Positions 8,065 to 17,746 of a DNA stretch of 24,668 nucleotides are shown piece by piece. A model generated the notes under the pieces. The model saw nothing but the letters and a program-made list of their open reading frames with translations, did no database searches and was not told the DNA's origin. Numbering within the stretch: the first letter of the stretch is position 1; each line of letters opens with the position of its first letter. This DNA comes from Bacteroidales bacterium UBA3684. GTDB lineage: Bacteria > Bacteroidota > Bacteroidia > Bacteroidales > P3. A program made the position numbers and the translations under genes. The stretch spans positions 1 through 24,668 of the forward strand of contig DFIZ01000069.1 in NCBI GenBank assembly GCA_002372855.1, given 5' to 3'.

Positions 8065-8466
8065 TTAGCTGATGTAACATAAAACTTCGCCGCCCACGTT
8101 GAGGGTACGGGCTTCCTTGTCGGTCATAAGGCCTTTGGAAGTGGACACAATGGCGATGCCGAGACCGTTCAGGACGCGAGGCATCTCGTCGACGGAGACA
8201 TACTTACGCAGACCAGGGCTGGAGACGCGTTTGAGTTCAGCGATGGCCGACTGTTTGGTGAGGGGGTGATACTTCAGAGCGATTTTGATGCTCTGGTTGT
8301 GGGAACCTTCATTCTCGAACTTGTAGTTGAGGATGTAGCCCTTCTCGAAGAGAATCTTGGTGATTTCCTTCTTCAGTTTGGAACCGGGGATTTCGACCAC
8401 GCGATGCTTGGCAGCGATGGCGTTTCTCATGCGGGTCAAGTAATCTGCAATAGGATCTGTTACCAT
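8065..8466 (-). CDS. rpsH: 30S ribosomal protein S8
   Basis: uS8 binds the central domain of 16S rRNA and organises early 30S assembly. The 133-residue product begins [17 protein letters not shown], as the family does. The C-terminal domain has the RNA-binding motif [13 protein letters not shown] and ends GGEVLCYIS. In E. coli S8 represses the spc operon by binding the rplE start region; I could not identify a similar RNA site here. A 73-base gap separates it from rpsN. Confidence 0.97.
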   Translation of the reverse strand: MVTDPIADYLTRMRNAIAAKHRVVEIPGSKLKKEITKILFEKGYILNYKFENEGSHNQSIKIALKYHPLTKQSAIAELKRVSSPGLRKYVSVDEMPRVLNGLGIAIVSTSKGLMTDKEARTLNVGGEVLCYIS

Positions 8467-8539
8467 TTTTTAATTTTTGATTTTAAGTTTTGTAGTATTG
8501 GTGTTATGCCAACTTGCAAAGCTACCAATAAATTATTTC

Positions 8540-8839
8540 TTACCAACTTGCTTTTTTCACACCGGGGATGAGACCGGAGACAGCCATCTCGCGGAAGTTA
8601 ATACGCGAGATACCGAACTGACGCATGTAGCCTTTGGGGCGGCCGGTCAGCTGGCAGCGGTTGTGCATGCGGATGGGGCATGCATTCTTCGGAAGTTTCT
8701 GAAGGGCGATGACAGCCTTCTCGACATCCTCAGGCTCGCCGGTGCGGACAATTTCTTTCAGGGCAGCGCGCTTGGCAGCGTACTTGGCCACCATTTTAGC
8801 TCTTTTGCGCTCTCTTGCTTTAATCGATTCTTTAGCCAT
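8540..8839 (-). CDS. rpsN: 30S ribosomal protein S14 (zinc-free form)
   Basis: uS14 is a 30S head protein next to S3 and S10. The 99-residue length and the absence of the paired CxxC motifs identify the long, zinc-independent type rather than the 61-residue zinc form. The C-terminal signature [20 protein letters not shown] (61-80) followed by [18 protein letters not shown] is intact. It begins 5 bases after rplE. Some genomes keep a second, zinc-type copy elsewhere; that cannot be judged here. Confidence 0.97.
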   Translation of the reverse strand: MAKESIKARERKRAKMVAKYAAKRAALKEIVRTGEPEDVEKAVIALQKLPKNACPIRMHNRCQLTGRPKGYMRQFGISRINFREMAVSGLIPGVKKASW

Positions 8840-8844
8840 TATGC

Positions 8845-9405
8845 TTATTTTTGTTGATTCTTGAACGGTAAACCGAACTCTTTGAGCAGCGACATGGCCT
8901 CCTTGTCGGTCTGGGCCGAGGTGACGAAGGTGATGTCCATACCCTGGATGCGGTCGATTTTGTCGATGTCGATCTCGGGGAAGATAATCTGCTCGGCGAT
9001 GCCGAAGGTGTAGTTACCCTTGCCGTCGAAACCCTTGTCGTTGATGCCGCGGAAGTCGCGGATACGGGGAATGGAGGCGGTGACGAGACGCTCGAGGAAC
9101 TCATACATGCGTTCGCCGCGGAGGGTCACACGGACACCGATGGGCATGCCACGACGCAGCTTGAAGTTGGAAATATCCTTACGCGACTTGGTGGCGACAG
9201 CCTTCTGACCGGTGATGGCGGTCATCTCCTCGATGCCCTTGTCGATGACTTTCTTGTCAGCGATGGCGGCTTTGCCGAGGCCCTGGTTCAGGGTTATCTT
9301 CTTCAGACGAGGAGCCTGCATGACGGTCTTATAGCCATACTCCTTCATCAGAGCAGGCAGAATTTCCTCTTTGTATTTGGTCTTTAATGCGGGAATGTAT
9401 GCCAT
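8845..9405 (-). CDS. rplE: 50S ribosomal protein L5
   Basis: uL5 binds 5S rRNA and bridges to S13 and the P-site tRNA. The 186-residue product carries [13 protein letters not shown] (34-46), [18 protein letters not shown] (78-95) and PRIRDFRGI, all family signatures. Its start overlaps the rplX stop by one base (TAATG), so the two are likely translationally coupled. An AGGAG lies 8 bases upstream, inside the end of rplX, which supports this ATG. Confidence 0.97.
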   Translation of the reverse strand: MAYIPALKTKYKEEILPALMKEYGYKTVMQAPRLKKITLNQGLGKAAIADKKVIDKGIEEMTAITGQKAVATKSRKDISNFKLRRGMPIGVRVTLRGERMYEFLERLVTASIPRIRDFRGINDKGFDGKGNYTFGIAEQIIFPEIDIDKIDRIQGMDITFVTSAQTDKEAMSLLKEFGLPFKNQQK

Positions 9406-9719
9406 TACTTAATCTCCTCTCCTGTTTTTTTAGAATAACGGACTATTTTGCCAGTCTTTTCGTCAACACGGCGGCCAACCTTGGTGGGGGTCTTTCCGAC
9501 GACGACCATGAGGTTGGAAATGTGAATAGAAGCTTCCTGTTCAACAATACCGCCCTGGGTGTTCTTGGCGTTGGGCTTGGTATGTTTCTTGTTCACGTTG
9601 ACACCCTCGACGATGGCGCGATTCTTTTCGGGATAGACTTTCAGGACCTTGGCGACCTTGCCTTTGTCGTCGCCGGCGATCACCTGGACCATATCCCCTT
9701 TCTTAACGTGCAATTTCAT
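9405..9719 (-). CDS. rplX: 50S ribosomal protein L24
   Basis: uL24 initiates assembly of the large subunit by binding the 5' end of 23S rRNA. The 104 residues contain the KOW motif near the N-terminus ([20 protein letters not shown], 7-26), then [19 protein letters not shown]. The length is normal. It follows rplN after 24 bases, and its TAA shares one base with the rplE ATG. Confidence 0.97.
   Translation of the reverse strand: MKLHVKKGDMVQVIAGDDKGKVAKVLKVYPEKNRAIVEGVNVNKKHTKPNAKNTQGGIVEQEASIHISNLMVVVGKTPTKVGRRVDEKTGKIVRYSKKTGEEIK
9414..9418 (-). promoter_or_regulatory. Shine-Dalgarno-like AGGAG before rplE
   Basis: AGGAG, within a longer GGAGAGGAG tract in the last codons of rplX, lies 8 bases before the rplE ATG. 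With the TAATG stop-start overlap it fits coupled reinitiation. Part of the match is set by the rplX codons for the terminal GEEIK, so selection for translation is not proven. Confidence 0.55.
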
Positions 9720-9743
9720 TGTTCTCTTCTTTCTTTTAATAAA

Positions 9744-10112
9744 TTACAATACTTCGGGAGCGAGAGAGACAATCTTCATAAACTGTTTCTCGCGCAGTTC
9801 ACGACCCACGGGGCCGAAGATACGGGTGCCACGGAGCTCATCGGCGGCGGTGAGCAGGACGCAGGCATTGTCGTCGAAGCGGATGTACGAACCATCATTG
9901 CGACGAATCTCTTTCTTGGTGCGCACCACGACTGCTTTGGAAACGCTACCCTTCTTCACGTTGCCGGAGGGAAGAGCATCTTTGATGGCCACGACGATGG
10001 TATCGCCAATGGAAGCATAACGCTTCTTGGTGCCACCAAGGACACGGATACACAGGGCGCTCTTGGCACCGCTGTTATCGGCAACTGTCATTCTGGTTTC
10101 TTGTTGTATCAT
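9744..10112 (-). CDS. rplN: 50S ribosomal protein L14
   Basis: uL14 lies at the subunit interface, contacts 16S helix 44 and is the docking site of the silencing factor RsfS. The 122-residue protein is the exact family length, opening [20 protein letters not shown] with CIRVLGGT (22-29). The C-terminal [20 protein letters not shown] is intact. It is flanked by rpsQ (27 bases) and rplX (24 bases). Confidence 0.98.
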   Translation of the reverse strand: MIQQETRMTVADNSGAKSALCIRVLGGTKKRYASIGDTIVVAIKDALPSGNVKKGSVSKAVVVRTKKEIRRNDGSYIRFDDNACVLLTAADELRGTRIFGPVGRELREKQFMKIVSLAPEVL

Positions 10113-10139
10113 TTCTCTTTAGTTTTTCTGATAGGTGGA

Positions 10140-10394
10140 CTATTTAGCCTTCTCGACGATTTCGACCAGACGCCAGCATTTGTTCTTGCTCAGGGGGCGG
10201 GTCTCCATGATACGGACGGTGTCTCCGATGTTAGCCTCATTCTTTTCGTCGTGGGCCATGAATTTGGTGGACTTCTTAACGAACTTGCCGTACTTGGGGT
10301 GTTTCACCTTACGCTCGACAAGAATCACGATGGATTTCTCCATCTTGTTGCTGACCACAACACCGATTCTTTCTTTTCTTAAATTTCTTTCCAT
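10140..10394 (-). CDS. rpsQ: 30S ribosomal protein S17
   Basis: uS17 is a primary 16S-binding protein with an OB fold. The 84 residues begin [20 protein letters not shown] and carry [20 protein letters not shown] and the end motif [20 protein letters not shown], the family signature. It lies 31 bases after rpmC. Its TAG stop is part of a short motif, TAGTCCAC, that recurs after rpsD and rplW. Confidence 0.97.
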   Translation of the reverse strand: MERNLRKERIGVVVSNKMEKSIVILVERKVKHPKYGKFVKKSTKFMAHDEKNEANIGDTVRIMETRPLSKNKCWRLVEIVEKAK

Positions 10395-10425
10395 CTTAAC
10401 ACTTGGATTTTACAGGTTGCCATGC

Positions 10426-10629
10426 TTACTTTTTGTCGGCGAGTTCACGCGCGTGGAGCTCCGTAAGGCAGCGGGCAATGTTTTTTCTACTTTCTTTAAT
10501 TTTGTTGGGATTCTCGAGAGGGGAAACGGCGTGGGTCAGAAGCATCTTCTGATAGGTAGCGCGCTCGGTCTCAAGTCTCTCCTTCAATTCAGCAGTCGAG
10601 AGCTCTTTTAAAACAATTTCATTCTTCAT
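10426..10629 (-). CDS. rpmC: 50S ribosomal protein L29
   Basis: uL29 is a small helical-hairpin protein beside the tunnel exit and part of the binding site for trigger factor and SRP together with L23. The 67 residues match the family: an N-terminal helix ELSTAELKERLETERATYQ and the second helix with NPNKIKESRKNIARCLTEL. It is placed between rplP (18 bases) and rpsQ (31 bases) as in nearly all bacteria. Confidence 0.96.
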   Translation of the reverse strand: MKNEIVLKELSTAELKERLETERATYQKMLLTHAVSPLENPNKIKESRKNIARCLTELHARELADKK

Positions 10630-10647
10630 GACTGAGGTTCTTCTTAT

Positions 10648-11070
10648 TTATTCTTCGATATAGTCTCTTTTGACAACAAATTTGGTCGAGATGGGAAGTT
10701 TCTGAGCGGCCAAACGGAGAGCCTCCTTAGCAACATCCATGGGGACACCCTCACACTCGAACAGCATGGTGCCGGGCATGACGCGGGCGACGAAATACTC
10801 GGGGGCACCCTTACCTTTACCCATACGGACCTCATTGGGCTTCTTGGTGATGGGCTTGTCCGGGAAGATGCGAATCCAAATCTGACCTTCACGTTTCATG
10901 TGACGCGTTACAGCTTGACGAGCAGCCTCTATTTGACGGCCAGTGATGAAGCAAGTCTCGAGCGACTTGATACCAAAGGTACCAAATGCAAGTTCATGGC
11001 CACGGAAGGCATTACCTTTAATCTTGCCCTTCTGCTGCTTTCTATATCTTGTTTTCTTAGGTTGTAACAT
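10648..11070 (-). CDS. rplP: 50S ribosomal protein L16
   Basis: uL16 helps form the A-site tRNA-binding pocket and joins late in large-subunit assembly. The 140 residues begin [19 protein letters not shown] and include [40 protein letters not shown], and [18 protein letters not shown] with the arginine that is hydroxylated in some bacteria. Length and motifs are standard. The 59-base gap upstream, towards rpsC, holds a 7-base tandem array at 11082-11102. Confidence 0.97.
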   Translation of the reverse strand: MLQPKKTRYRKQQKGKIKGNAFRGHELAFGTFGIKSLETCFITGRQIEAARQAVTRHMKREGQIWIRIFPDKPITKKPNEVRMGKGKGAPEYFVARVMPGTMLFECEGVPMDVAKEALRLAAQKLPISTKFVVKRDYIEE

Positions 11071-11081
11071 TTCTTCTTATT

Positions 11082-11102
11082 GTTTAGTGTTTAGTTTTTA
11101 GT
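11082..11102. repeat. Three-unit 7-bp tandem array between rpsC and rplP
   Basis: GTTTAGT GTTTAGT TTTTAGT fills 11082-11102 (ACTAAAA ACTAAAC ACTAAAC on the minus strand). Beside it, TTAGTG at 11098-11103 and CACTAA at 11110-11115 form a short inverted repeat with a 6-base spacer. The array ends 11 bases before the rplP start and is transcribed within the operon. The unit resembles the arrays at 18224-18257 and 24548-24582. Confidence 0.75.
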
Positions 11103-11129
11103 GACTTGACACTAACGCTAAACCTATTA

Positions 11130-11885
11130 TTATTTACTATTGTTATTTCTGCTGCCCTGACGACGACGGGGAGCGCCTTCCGGACGACGGCCTGCACCCA
11201 TGGCACCGGGACGGTGATCCTTCTGCTGACCACCAACGGTGGAGGGAACGAGCTCAGGTCTGCCATAGATAACTCCGCGGCAAATCCACACTTTGATACC
11301 GATACGGCCATAAGTGGTGTGAGCCTCAGCATTGGCATAATCGATGTCGGCACGCAGCGTGTGGAGAGGAGTACGACCCTCTTTGAAGTGCTCGCTACGG
11401 GCAATTTCAGCGCCGCCGATACGGCCGGCAATAGAGACCTTGATACCCTCGGCACCAGTACGCATCGTGGAGGTGATGGCGTTCTTGATGGCGCGGCGGT
11501 ACTGAATACGGCCTTCAATCTGTTTGGCAATGTTTTGAGCAACGAGGACGGCATCCATCTCGGGGCGTTTCACCTCGCTGATGTTGATCTGCACATCCTT
11601 GCCAGTGAGCTTCTTGAGCTCCTCACGCAGTTTGTCAACCTCGGAACCCGCACGACCGATAATCAGACCCGGACGAGCCGAATTAATCGTGACGGTGAGC
11701 AACTTAAGAGTACGCTCAATATAAATTTTGGAGATGCTAGCTTTGGCAAGACGGGCGTTGAGATACTTACGAATTTTATCGTCCTCAACGAGCTTCTGTT
11801 CAAATCTTCTTCCGCCAAACCAGTTAGAATCCCATCCGCGGATGATACCTAATCTGTTTCCAATTGGGTTAGTTTTTTGTCCCAT
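11130..11885 (-). CDS. rpsC: 30S ribosomal protein S3
   Basis: uS3 lines the mRNA entry tunnel and with S4 and S5 contributes to mRNA unwinding. The 251-residue protein has [20 protein letters not shown] at the start, a type II KH domain with GLIIGRAG (73-80), the basic RRAIKNA patch (130-136) and the C-terminal domain with [13 protein letters not shown]. Residues from about 211 form a glycine/arginine/asparagine-rich tail ([18 protein letters not shown]), longer than the E. coli end, as often seen in Bacteroidota. It lies between rplV and rplP. Confidence 0.97.
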   Translation of the reverse strand: MGQKTNPIGNRLGIIRGWDSNWFGGRRFEQKLVEDDKIRKYLNARLAKASISKIYIERTLKLLTVTINSARPGLIIGRAGSEVDKLREELKKLTGKDVQINISEVKRPEMDAVLVAQNIAKQIEGRIQYRRAIKNAITSTMRTGAEGIKVSIAGRIGGAEIARSEHFKEGRTPLHTLRADIDYANAEAHTTYGRIGIKVWICRGVIYGRPELVPSTVGGQQKDHRPGAMGAGRRPEGAPRRRQGSRNNNSK

Positions 11886-11910
11886 TGTTGAGTTTCTTCT
11901 TTTTAATTAC

Positions 11911-12348
11911 TTATTTTGTTTCTTCTTTTTCAGCCTTGGCGACCGGAGCATCCTCGAGACGGCTGCCGAGAATCACGGTGATGTGATTGCTGCGCTTGCG
12001 AATACGATAACCGCGACCCTGGGGGGCAGTACGCATGCGCTTCATCGTGCGGCCTTCGTCGACCTTGATCTGCTTGACATACAGCTGAGCATCCTCCATG
12101 CGTGCACCCTCATTCTTGGCCTGCCAGTTGGCGACAGCCGAGAGGATGAGCTTGCGCATCTTAGGAGCGGACTCTCTGGGGTTATACTGAAGGATACCGA
12201 GAGCCTTCTCGACGTCGACACCACGGACGAGGTCAGCGACGAGACGGGTCTTACGAGGCGAAGTAGGATTGTTCATCAACTTTGCCACATAAAGGGTCTT
12301 GTTGGCTTCTTTACGTGCTTCTGCACTATTGTGTTTTCTACGTCCCAT
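11911..12348 (-). CDS. rplV: 50S ribosomal protein L22
   Basis: uL22 lines the nascent-peptide tunnel. Its long hairpin, here about 97-118 (DEGRTMKRMRTAPQGRGYRI), forms part of the constriction where macrolide-resistance deletions arise in other species; none is seen. The 145 residues include NPTSPRKTRLVADLVRG (27-43). An N-terminal extension of about 15 residues and an acidic/lysine tail (KAEKEETK) make it longer than the 110-residue E. coli protein. It follows rpsS after 12 bases. Confidence 0.97.
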   Translation of the reverse strand: MGRRKHNSAEARKEANKTLYVAKLMNNPTSPRKTRLVADLVRGVDVEKALGILQYNPRESAPKMRKLILSAVANWQAKNEGARMEDAQLYVKQIKVDEGRTMKRMRTAPQGRGYRIRKRSNHITVILGSRLEDAPVAKAEKEETK

Positions 12349-12360
12349 TTTCTTTTAAAT

Positions 12361-12639
12361 TTACTTTTTGCCTTTATCTTTAGATCCTGCATGGCCGCGG
12401 AAAATGCGGGTAGGTGCGAACTCGCCAAGCTTGTGACCCACCATGTTCTCGGTGACATACACGGGGATGAACTTGTTGCCATTGTGCACGGCAATGGTCT
12501 GACCCACAAAGTCGGGCGAAATCATCGAAGCTCTCGACCATGTCTTGATGGTAACCTTCTTGTTGGACTGCTGTGCCTCGATTACACGTTTTTCCAGTTT
12601 GTGGAAAATATAAGGACCTTTCTTTAATGAACGACTCAT
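12361..12639 (-). CDS. rpsS: 30S ribosomal protein S19
   Basis: uS19 forms a head complex with S13 and contacts L5 across the interface. The 92-residue product begins [15 protein letters not shown] and carries [20 protein letters not shown] and the signature [20 protein letters not shown], then [14 protein letters not shown]. It lies 20 bases after rplB and 12 before rplV, the invariant S10-block order. Confidence 0.98.
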   Translation of the reverse strand: MSRSLKKGPYIFHKLEKRVIEAQQSNKKVTIKTWSRASMISPDFVGQTIAVHNGNKFIPVYVTENMVGHKLGEFAPTRIFRGHAGSKDKGKK

Positions 12640-12659
12640 TGTTTCTTCTTTTTACTGAG

Positions 12660-13484
12660 TTACTTCTTTCTTCTTTCGACGATGTACTTGCTCGACTGCT
12701 TCTTGGGAGCGCGAGTCTTGTAGCCCTTGGCCGGGATACCCTTGCGCGAACGGGGATGTCCACCAGTCTGGCGGCCTTCACCACCGCCCATCGGGTGGTC
12801 GACAGGGTTCATGACAACGCCGCGGTTGCGCGGACGACGGCCGAGGTGGCGGTTGCGGCCGGCTTTACCACCGACTTCGAGGTTGTGCTCAGGATTGCTC
12901 ACAATACCAACGGTGGCACGGCAAGCCTGAAGAATCATACGCATCTCGCCACTGGGCATCTTAATGATGGCGTACTTGTCGTCGCGGCTCATCAGCTGGG
13001 CATAAGCACCGGCGGAACGCACCATCTTGGCGCCCTGGCCAGGACGAAGCTCGATATTGTGAATCAGCGTGCCGAAAGGAATCTCAGCAAGCAGCAGGGT
13101 GTTTCCCACTTCGGGGGCGACACCGGCACCGGACATGACGGTCTGACCGACCTTCAGGCCCTGGGGGCAGAGGATGTAGCTCTTCTCGCCGTCGGCATAG
13201 CACACGAGGGCAATGCGCGAACTGCGGTTGGGGTCGTACTCGATGGTCTTCACCACAGCGGGGATACCATCCTTGTTACGCTTGAAGTCGACGAAACGGA
13301 ACAACTGTTTGTGTCCGCCGCCGATATAGCGCATCGTCATCTTACCCTGATTGTTACGGCCACCGCTTTTACGCTTGCCGTAAACAAGGCTCTTCTCCGG
13401 TCTGGTAGCGGTGATGTCGTCGTTGGTGACAACCAGTTTGTGGCGCTGACCAGGAGTCGTAGGTTTAATTTTCTTTAAAGCCAT
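12660..13484 (-). CDS. rplB: 50S ribosomal protein L2
   Basis: uL2 is needed for subunit joining and for peptidyl-transferase activity. The 274 residues contain the RNA-binding OB and SH3-like domains and the C-terminal signature [13 protein letters not shown] (about 226-238). The histidine there corresponds to the H229 implicated in catalysis in E. coli. [17 protein letters not shown] precedes it. The start [16 protein letters not shown] is typical. The 64-base gap upstream, after rplW, is AT-rich and contains one TAGTCCAC motif. Confidence 0.98.
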   Translation of the reverse strand: MALKKIKPTTPGQRHKLVVTNDDITATRPEKSLVYGKRKSGGRNNQGKMTMRYIGGGHKQLFRFVDFKRNKDGIPAVVKTIEYDPNRSSRIALVCYADGEKSYILCPQGLKVGQTVMSGAGVAPEVGNTLLLAEIPFGTLIHNIELRPGQGAKMVRSAGAYAQLMSRDDKYAIIKMPSGEMRMILQACRATVGIVSNPEHNLEVGGKAGRNRHLGRRPRNRGVVMNPVDHPMGGGEGRQTGGHPRSRKGIPAKGYKTRAPKKQSSKYIVERRKK

Positions 13485-13548
13485 TTCTTTTTTTAATTCT
13501 TTTTAGTCTCTTATCAGTGGACTACACTATTATTAATAAAACTGATTT

Positions 13549-13902
13549 TTAAATGTTTGCGTAGAAATCGATGGCGTCGCCCTCAGCCAGAGTGACGATA
13601 GCTTTCTTAAAGGCATTGGTACGGCCAGTAAGGAAGCCGGCTTTGGTATAGCGCGATTTCACCTTGCCGGAATAGTTCATGGTGTTGACATCAATCACCT
13701 TCACATTGTAGAACTGCTCCACGGCATTCTTGATCTCAATCTTGTTGGCGCGTTTGTCGACAACAAAACCATAGCGGTTGTGAGCAGGAGCGGCGGCGAT
13801 GCCCTTCTTACGCTGGATGCGGGTCTGGACAGGATTGGCCGCAGCCTCGGTGAGGCGGGTCATCTTTTCACTAATCAGCGGTTTTACTATAATGTTCATC
13901 AT
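13549..13902 (-). CDS. rplW: 50S ribosomal protein L23 with N-terminal insertion
   Basis: uL23 lies at the tunnel exit and docks trigger factor, SRP and SecY. Most of the 117 residues are ordinary: IIVKPLISEKMTRL at the start, NRYGFVVDKRANKIEIKNAVEQFYNVKVIDVNT in the middle, and SRYTKAGFLTGRTNAFKKAIVTL at the end. Between LTE (16-18) and NRYGF (41-45) is an extra stretch of about 20 residues, AAANPVQTRIQRKKGIAAAPA. From memory the Bacteroides protein is about 96 residues and has only one or two there. The reading frame is open and contiguous, so this is a real coding insertion rather than a wrong start. Translation could begin at M1 or M2. Confidence 0.95.
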   Translation of the reverse strand: MMNIIVKPLISEKMTRLTEAAANPVQTRIQRKKGIAAAPAHNRYGFVVDKRANKIEIKNAVEQFYNVKVIDVNTMNYSGKVKSRYTKAGFLTGRTNAFKKAIVTLAEGDAIDFYANI

Positions 13903-13938
13903 TTGTTAAATCTTCTTAAATCGTTATACTCACATACC

Positions 13939-14571
13939 TTATTTTGTTGCCAAAACACGGTTGATTTCGCCAATTGAACCCTCACAAACAACGATATTGG
14001 AGGCGTTAACAATGTCGTAAGTGTTTAACTGCGACACGTTTACGACCTTCACGTTCTGGAGGTTTCTAGCAGACAAAGATACGAAATTATTTTGATTCTC
14101 AAGCACAAAAAGTGACTTTTTGTCGTTCAGCTTCAGATTCTTCAGAACCTCAATCATCTTTTTGGTCTTGGGGCCTTCGAAGGTGAAGTTCTCAACCACG
14201 GTAAGGGCGTTGCCGCTGGCCTTGTAGGCGAGGGCGCTGCGACGGGCGAGGCGTTTGACCTTGATGTTGAGTTTGAAACGATAGTCGCGGGGCTTGGGTC
14301 CGAAGATGGTACCACCGCCGACAAAGACGGGGCTCTTCAAATCGCCGGAACGGGCACCACCGGTACCTTTCTGACGTTTCAGCTTGCGGGTGCTGTGGGC
14401 GTTCTCGCTACGCTCTTTGGCTTTGCTGGTGCCCTGACGCTGGTCAGCCAAATACTGTTTCACATCCAGGTAGATGGCGTGGTCGTTGGGCTCGATGGCG
14501 AAGATAGAATCCTCAAGATTGATGGTTCTACCGGTTTCGCTTCCGTTGATATTATAAACTTTAATCTCCAT
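13939..14571 (-). CDS. rplD: 50S ribosomal protein L4
   Basis: uL4 reaches with a long loop into the peptide tunnel next to L22. The 210-residue protein has that loop at about 45-98, including [20 protein letters not shown] and [13 protein letters not shown]. The loop carries the positions where macrolide resistance arises elsewhere; it looks wild type. In E. coli L4 also represses its own operon through the S10 leader; no such leader is recognisable here, where rpsJ lies directly after fusA. It starts 8 bases after rplC. Confidence 0.97.
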   Translation of the reverse strand: MEIKVYNINGSETGRTINLEDSIFAIEPNDHAIYLDVKQYLADQRQGTSKAKERSENAHSTRKLKRQKGTGGARSGDLKSPVFVGGGTIFGPKPRDYRFKLNIKVKRLARRSALAYKASGNALTVVENFTFEGPKTKKMIEVLKNLKLNDKKSLFVLENQNNFVSLSARNLQNVKVVNVSQLNTYDIVNASNIVVCEGSIGEINRVLATK

Positions 14572-14579
14572 GTCTTAAA

Positions 14580-15209
14580 TTAACTCCATCTTTCAAGTTT
14601 GACAATAGAACCTTTGGGGCCGGGGACGGAGCCTTTGACCAGCATAAGATTCTTCTCAGCGATAATCTTGACCACCTGGAGATTCTGGACCTTCACGCGG
14701 TGGTTGCCCATCTGGCCAGCCATACGCATACCCTTGAAGATACGCGAAGGATAGGACGATGCACCGATCGAACCAGGGGCGCGCAGACGGTCGTGCTGAC
14801 CGTGAGTCAGGTCACCGACACCACCGAAACCGTGGCGGGTGACAACACCCTGGAATCCTTTACCCTTGGAGGTGCCAACCACGTCGACAAACTCGCCTTC
14901 CTGGAAGACCTCGACAGTCAACACTTCGCCATATTTCTTTTTGTGGCCCTCCTCGAAGCGGCTGAACTCGGCAAGATAGCGTTTCGGGGTGGTGTTGGCC
15001 TTGGCGAAATGGCCCTTCATCGGCTTCGTAGTGTGGCTCTCCTTCTTCTCGCCGAATGCGAGCTGGATGGCCTCGTAGCCGTCTTTCTCAATCGTTTTCA
15101 CTTGTGTAACAACACAAGGACCAGCTTCAATCACTGTGCACGGAATCTGCTTTCCGTCGGCATCAAAAAGACTGGTCATACCAATTTTCTTTCCAATTAA
15201 TCCTGACAT
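14580..15209 (-). CDS. rplC: 50S ribosomal protein L3
   Basis: uL3 is one of the first proteins to bind 23S rRNA and extends a loop towards the peptidyl-transferase centre. The 209-residue product begins [16 protein letters not shown]. It has [16 protein letters not shown] (115-130) and [18 protein letters not shown] (143-160), then [12 protein letters not shown]. At the position of E. coli Q150, which PrmB methylates, there is alanine (A150), so that modification cannot occur here. It follows rpsJ after 69 bases and precedes rplD by 8. Confidence 0.97.
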   Translation of the reverse strand: MSGLIGKKIGMTSLFDADGKQIPCTVIEAGPCVVTQVKTIEKDGYEAIQLAFGEKKESHTTKPMKGHFAKANTTPKRYLAEFSRFEEGHKKKYGEVLTVEVFQEGEFVDVVGTSKGKGFQGVVTRHGFGGVGDLTHGQHDRLRAPGSIGASSYPSRIFKGMRMAGQMGNHRVKVQNLQVVKIIAEKNLMLVKGSVPGPKGSIVKLERWS

Positions 15210-15278
15210 TTCTTAGTTTGGATTCTTTTAAATTTGTTAGACAATTCAGCTTATCTCTTCGACATTGGCTGATAAAAC

Positions 15279-15587
15279 TCACACTTTGATTTCGACTTCA
15301 ACACCGCTGGGAAGCTCGAGCTTCATCAAGGCATCGATGGTCTTCGTACGATCATTGATCTCGATGTCCATCAGGCGCTTGTAGGTGCTCAGCTCGAACT
15401 GTTCGCGCGACTTCTTGTTCACGAACGTCGAACGGTTGACGGTGAAAATCTTTTTGTTGGTAGGCAGGGGTATGGGACCATTGACCACTGCGCCAGTCAT
15501 CTTTACGGTCTTCACAATCTTCTCAGCCGACTTGTCGACGAGGTTGTGGTCGTAAGATTTGAGCTTGATTCTGATTCTTTGACTCAT
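15279..15587 (-). CDS. rpsJ: 30S ribosomal protein S10
   Basis: uS10 is a 30S head protein; in E. coli it doubles as the antitermination factor NusE. The 102 residues begin [20 protein letters not shown] and contain [20 protein letters not shown], with the long loop near 53-60 where tigecycline-resistance changes are known in other bacteria. The end [17 protein letters not shown] is complete. It starts just 14 bases after the fusA stop, so the str and S10 blocks are directly joined with no room for a separate promoter. Confidence 0.98.
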   Translation of the reverse strand: MSQRIRIKLKSYDHNLVDKSAEKIVKTVKMTGAVVNGPIPLPTNKKIFTVNRSTFVNKKSREQFELSTYKRLMDIEINDRTKTIDALMKLELPSGVEVEIKV

Positions 15588-15601
15588 TGTTATTTATTGT
15601 A

Positions 15602-17689
15602 TTAATTATTTTTATTCTTCAATATAGCATCCTGCAGGTCGCGCGACACCTCGGCATAGTGCGAAAACTCCATCGTGGAGTTGGCGCGGCCGGAAGTGAT
15701 AGTGCGCAGTGCAGTGACATAACCAAACATCTGTTCCAGAGGCACCTTGGCATGGATAGCCTGAACACCCACCTTGGCGGTGATATTCTCCAGCACACCA
15801 CGGCGACGGTTCAGGTCTCCCGTCACATCTCCCACATAGGCGTCGGGGGTCAGCACCTCGAGTTTCATAATGGGCTCCAGCAGTACAGGATTGGCCTTGC
15901 GGCAAGCGGTCTTGAAACCTATCTTGGCGCAGAGCTCGAAACTCAGCTGGTCCGAATCCACGGGGTGGAACGAACCATCGATAATCTTCACCTTCATGCT
16001 GTCCATCGGATAACCGGCCAGAACACCGTTCTGCATGGCTTCTTTGAAACCCTTCTCGATGGCGGGGATGAACTCCTTGGGGATATTGCCTCCCTTGACC
16101 TCGTTGACAAACTGCAGTCCCACAACACCCTCGTCGGCGGGGCCTATCTCGAACAGCACATCGGCAAACTTACCCTTGCCGCCGGTCTGTTTCTTGTAGA
16201 CCTCATGGTGCTGCACTGTGGTGGTGATAGCCTCCTTGTAGGCTACCTCGGGACGACCCTGGTTGACATCGACATTGAACTCCCTGCGGAGGCGGTCCAT
16301 GATGATGTCCAGATGCAGCTCGCCCATACCGCTGATGACAGTCTGTCCGCTCACCTCGTCGGTCTTCACACGGAAGGTGGGGTCTTCTTCCACCAGCTTC
16401 ATCAAGGCGTTGGTCATCTTGTCCATGTCGGCCTGGGTATGAGGCTCCACAGCGATGCTAATCACCGGCTCGGGGAACTTCATCGACTCCAGAACGATGG
16501 GATGCTGTTCGTCGCAGAGGGTATGGCCTGTCTTGATCTCCTTGAAACCAACGGCGGCACCGATGTCACCCGCCTCAATACGGTCGAGGGGGTTCTGCTT
16601 ATTGGAATGCATCTGCATGATACGCGAGATACGTTCCTTTTTACCGGTGTTGGCATTGTACACATACGAGCCGCTCTCGAGCGATCCGCTGTACACGCGG
16701 AAGAAACAGAGACGACCTACATAGGGGTCGGTGGCAATCTTGAAAGCGAGCGCCGAGAAGGGGGCCTTGACGTCCACCTTGCGGGTCTCTTCTTTCTCGG
16801 TCCTCGGGTTGATACCCTCGACCTCGGGTTTGTCCATGGGGCTGGGCAGGAAGGCTGCCACAGCGTCGAGCAACGACTGTATACCCTTGTTCTTGAATGC
16901 CGAACCACACATCACGGGGACAATCTTGCGCGAAAGCGTAGCCTTGCGAATCTCGCCGATGATTTCCTCGGCAGTAATGCTGTCGGGGTCGTCGAAGAAC
17001 TTCATCATCAACTCCTCGTTTTCCTCGGCCACACCCTCGATGAGTTTCTGGCGATACTCAGCAGCCAGATCCTTCAGGTCGTCGGGCATGGGCACCTCGT
17101 AAAACTTGGTGCCGTTCGAACTCTCGTCCCAGATGAGGGCCTGGTTGGTGATGAGGTTCACCACACCCTTGTACAGGTCTTCCTGGCCGATGGGAATCTC
17201 GAGGGGGATGGGGTTGGCGCCGAGGCGCTCCTTGATCTGTCCCACAACCGAGAAGAAGTCGGCGCCGGCACGGTCCATCTTGTTGATGAAAGCGATGCGG
17301 GGAACACCGTACTTGTCGGCCTGACGCCAGACGGTCTCGCTCTGGGGCTCTACGCCACCCACCGCGCAGAAAATGGCGATGGCACCGTCGAGCACGCGCA
17401 GCGAACGCTCCACCTCAACTGTGAAATCGACGTGGCCCGGAGTGTCAATGATGTTGTATTTGTAGCGGTTAGCATTCCATTCCCAGTACACGGTAGTAGC
17501 AGCGGAAGTAATGGTGATGCCTCGTTCTTGCTCCTGCACCATCCAGTCCATGGTGGCGCTACCCTCGTGAGTCTCACCGAGCTTGTAGTTCTTGCCGGTG
17601 TAGAAGAGGATGCGCTCCGTCGTCGTCGTTTTGCCGGCGTCGATGTGGGCCATAATACCGATGTTGCGTGTGTACTTGAGATCGGACAT
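15602..17689 (-). CDS. fusA: Translation elongation factor G
   Basis: EF-G is the cytosolic GTPase that drives tRNA-mRNA translocation and, with RRF, ribosome recycling. The 695-residue protein has all G motifs: P-loop AHIDAGKT (14-21), switch [12 protein letters not shown] (56-66), DTPGH (82-86), NKMD (136-139) and CGSAFKN. Domains II-V follow, with the conserved RRGVLENI region near the C-terminus. These intact motifs and the position between rpsG and rpsJ mark it as the canonical EF-G rather than one of the divergent paralogues known in Bacteroidales. No tuf gene follows, as usual in this phylum. Confidence 0.98.
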   Translation of the reverse strand: MSDLKYTRNIGIMAHIDAGKTTTTERILFYTGKNYKLGETHEGSATMDWMVQEQERGITITSAATTVYWEWNANRYKYNIIDTPGHVDFTVEVERSLRVLDGAIAIFCAVGGVEPQSETVWRQADKYGVPRIAFINKMDRAGADFFSVVGQIKERLGANPIPLEIPIGQEDLYKGVVNLITNQALIWDESSNGTKFYEVPMPDDLKDLAAEYRQKLIEGVAEENEELMMKFFDDPDSITAEEIIGEIRKATLSRKIVPVMCGSAFKNKGIQSLLDAVAAFLPSPMDKPEVEGINPRTEKEETRKVDVKAPFSALAFKIATDPYVGRLCFFRVYSGSLESGSYVYNANTGKKERISRIMQMHSNKQNPLDRIEAGDIGAAVGFKEIKTGHTLCDEQHPIVLESMKFPEPVISIAVEPHTQADMDKMTNALMKLVEEDPTFRVKTDEVSGQTVISGMGELHLDIIMDRLRREFNVDVNQGRPEVAYKEAITTTVQHHEVYKKQTGGKGKFADVLFEIGPADEGVVGLQFVNEVKGGNIPKEFIPAIEKGFKEAMQNGVLAGYPMDSMKVKIIDGSFHPVDSDQLSFELCAKIGFKTACRKANPVLLEPIMKLEVLTPDAYVGDVTGDLNRRRGVLENITAKVGVQAIHAKVPLEQMFGYVTALRTITSGRANSTMEFSHYAEVSRDLQDAILKNKNN

Positions 17690-17746
17690 ACTATTGATTG
17701 CGGTAGTTGTTGGTTATATATATTTATTAATACTTTATTTGAAGCA

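Noticed and set aside
13549..13902. rplW insertion as a frameshift or wrong start
   Set aside because: Conserved L23 sequence lies on both sides in the same frame, so the extra residues are genuinely coded.
14105..14123. Palindrome ACAAAAAGT-G-ACTTTTTGT inside rplD
   Set aside because: It encodes DKKSLFV in frame. A 1-base spacer gives a poor hairpin, and there is no second copy.
15588..15601. E. coli-style S10 leader for control by L4
   Set aside because: Only 14 bases separate fusA and rpsJ, too few for such a leader.
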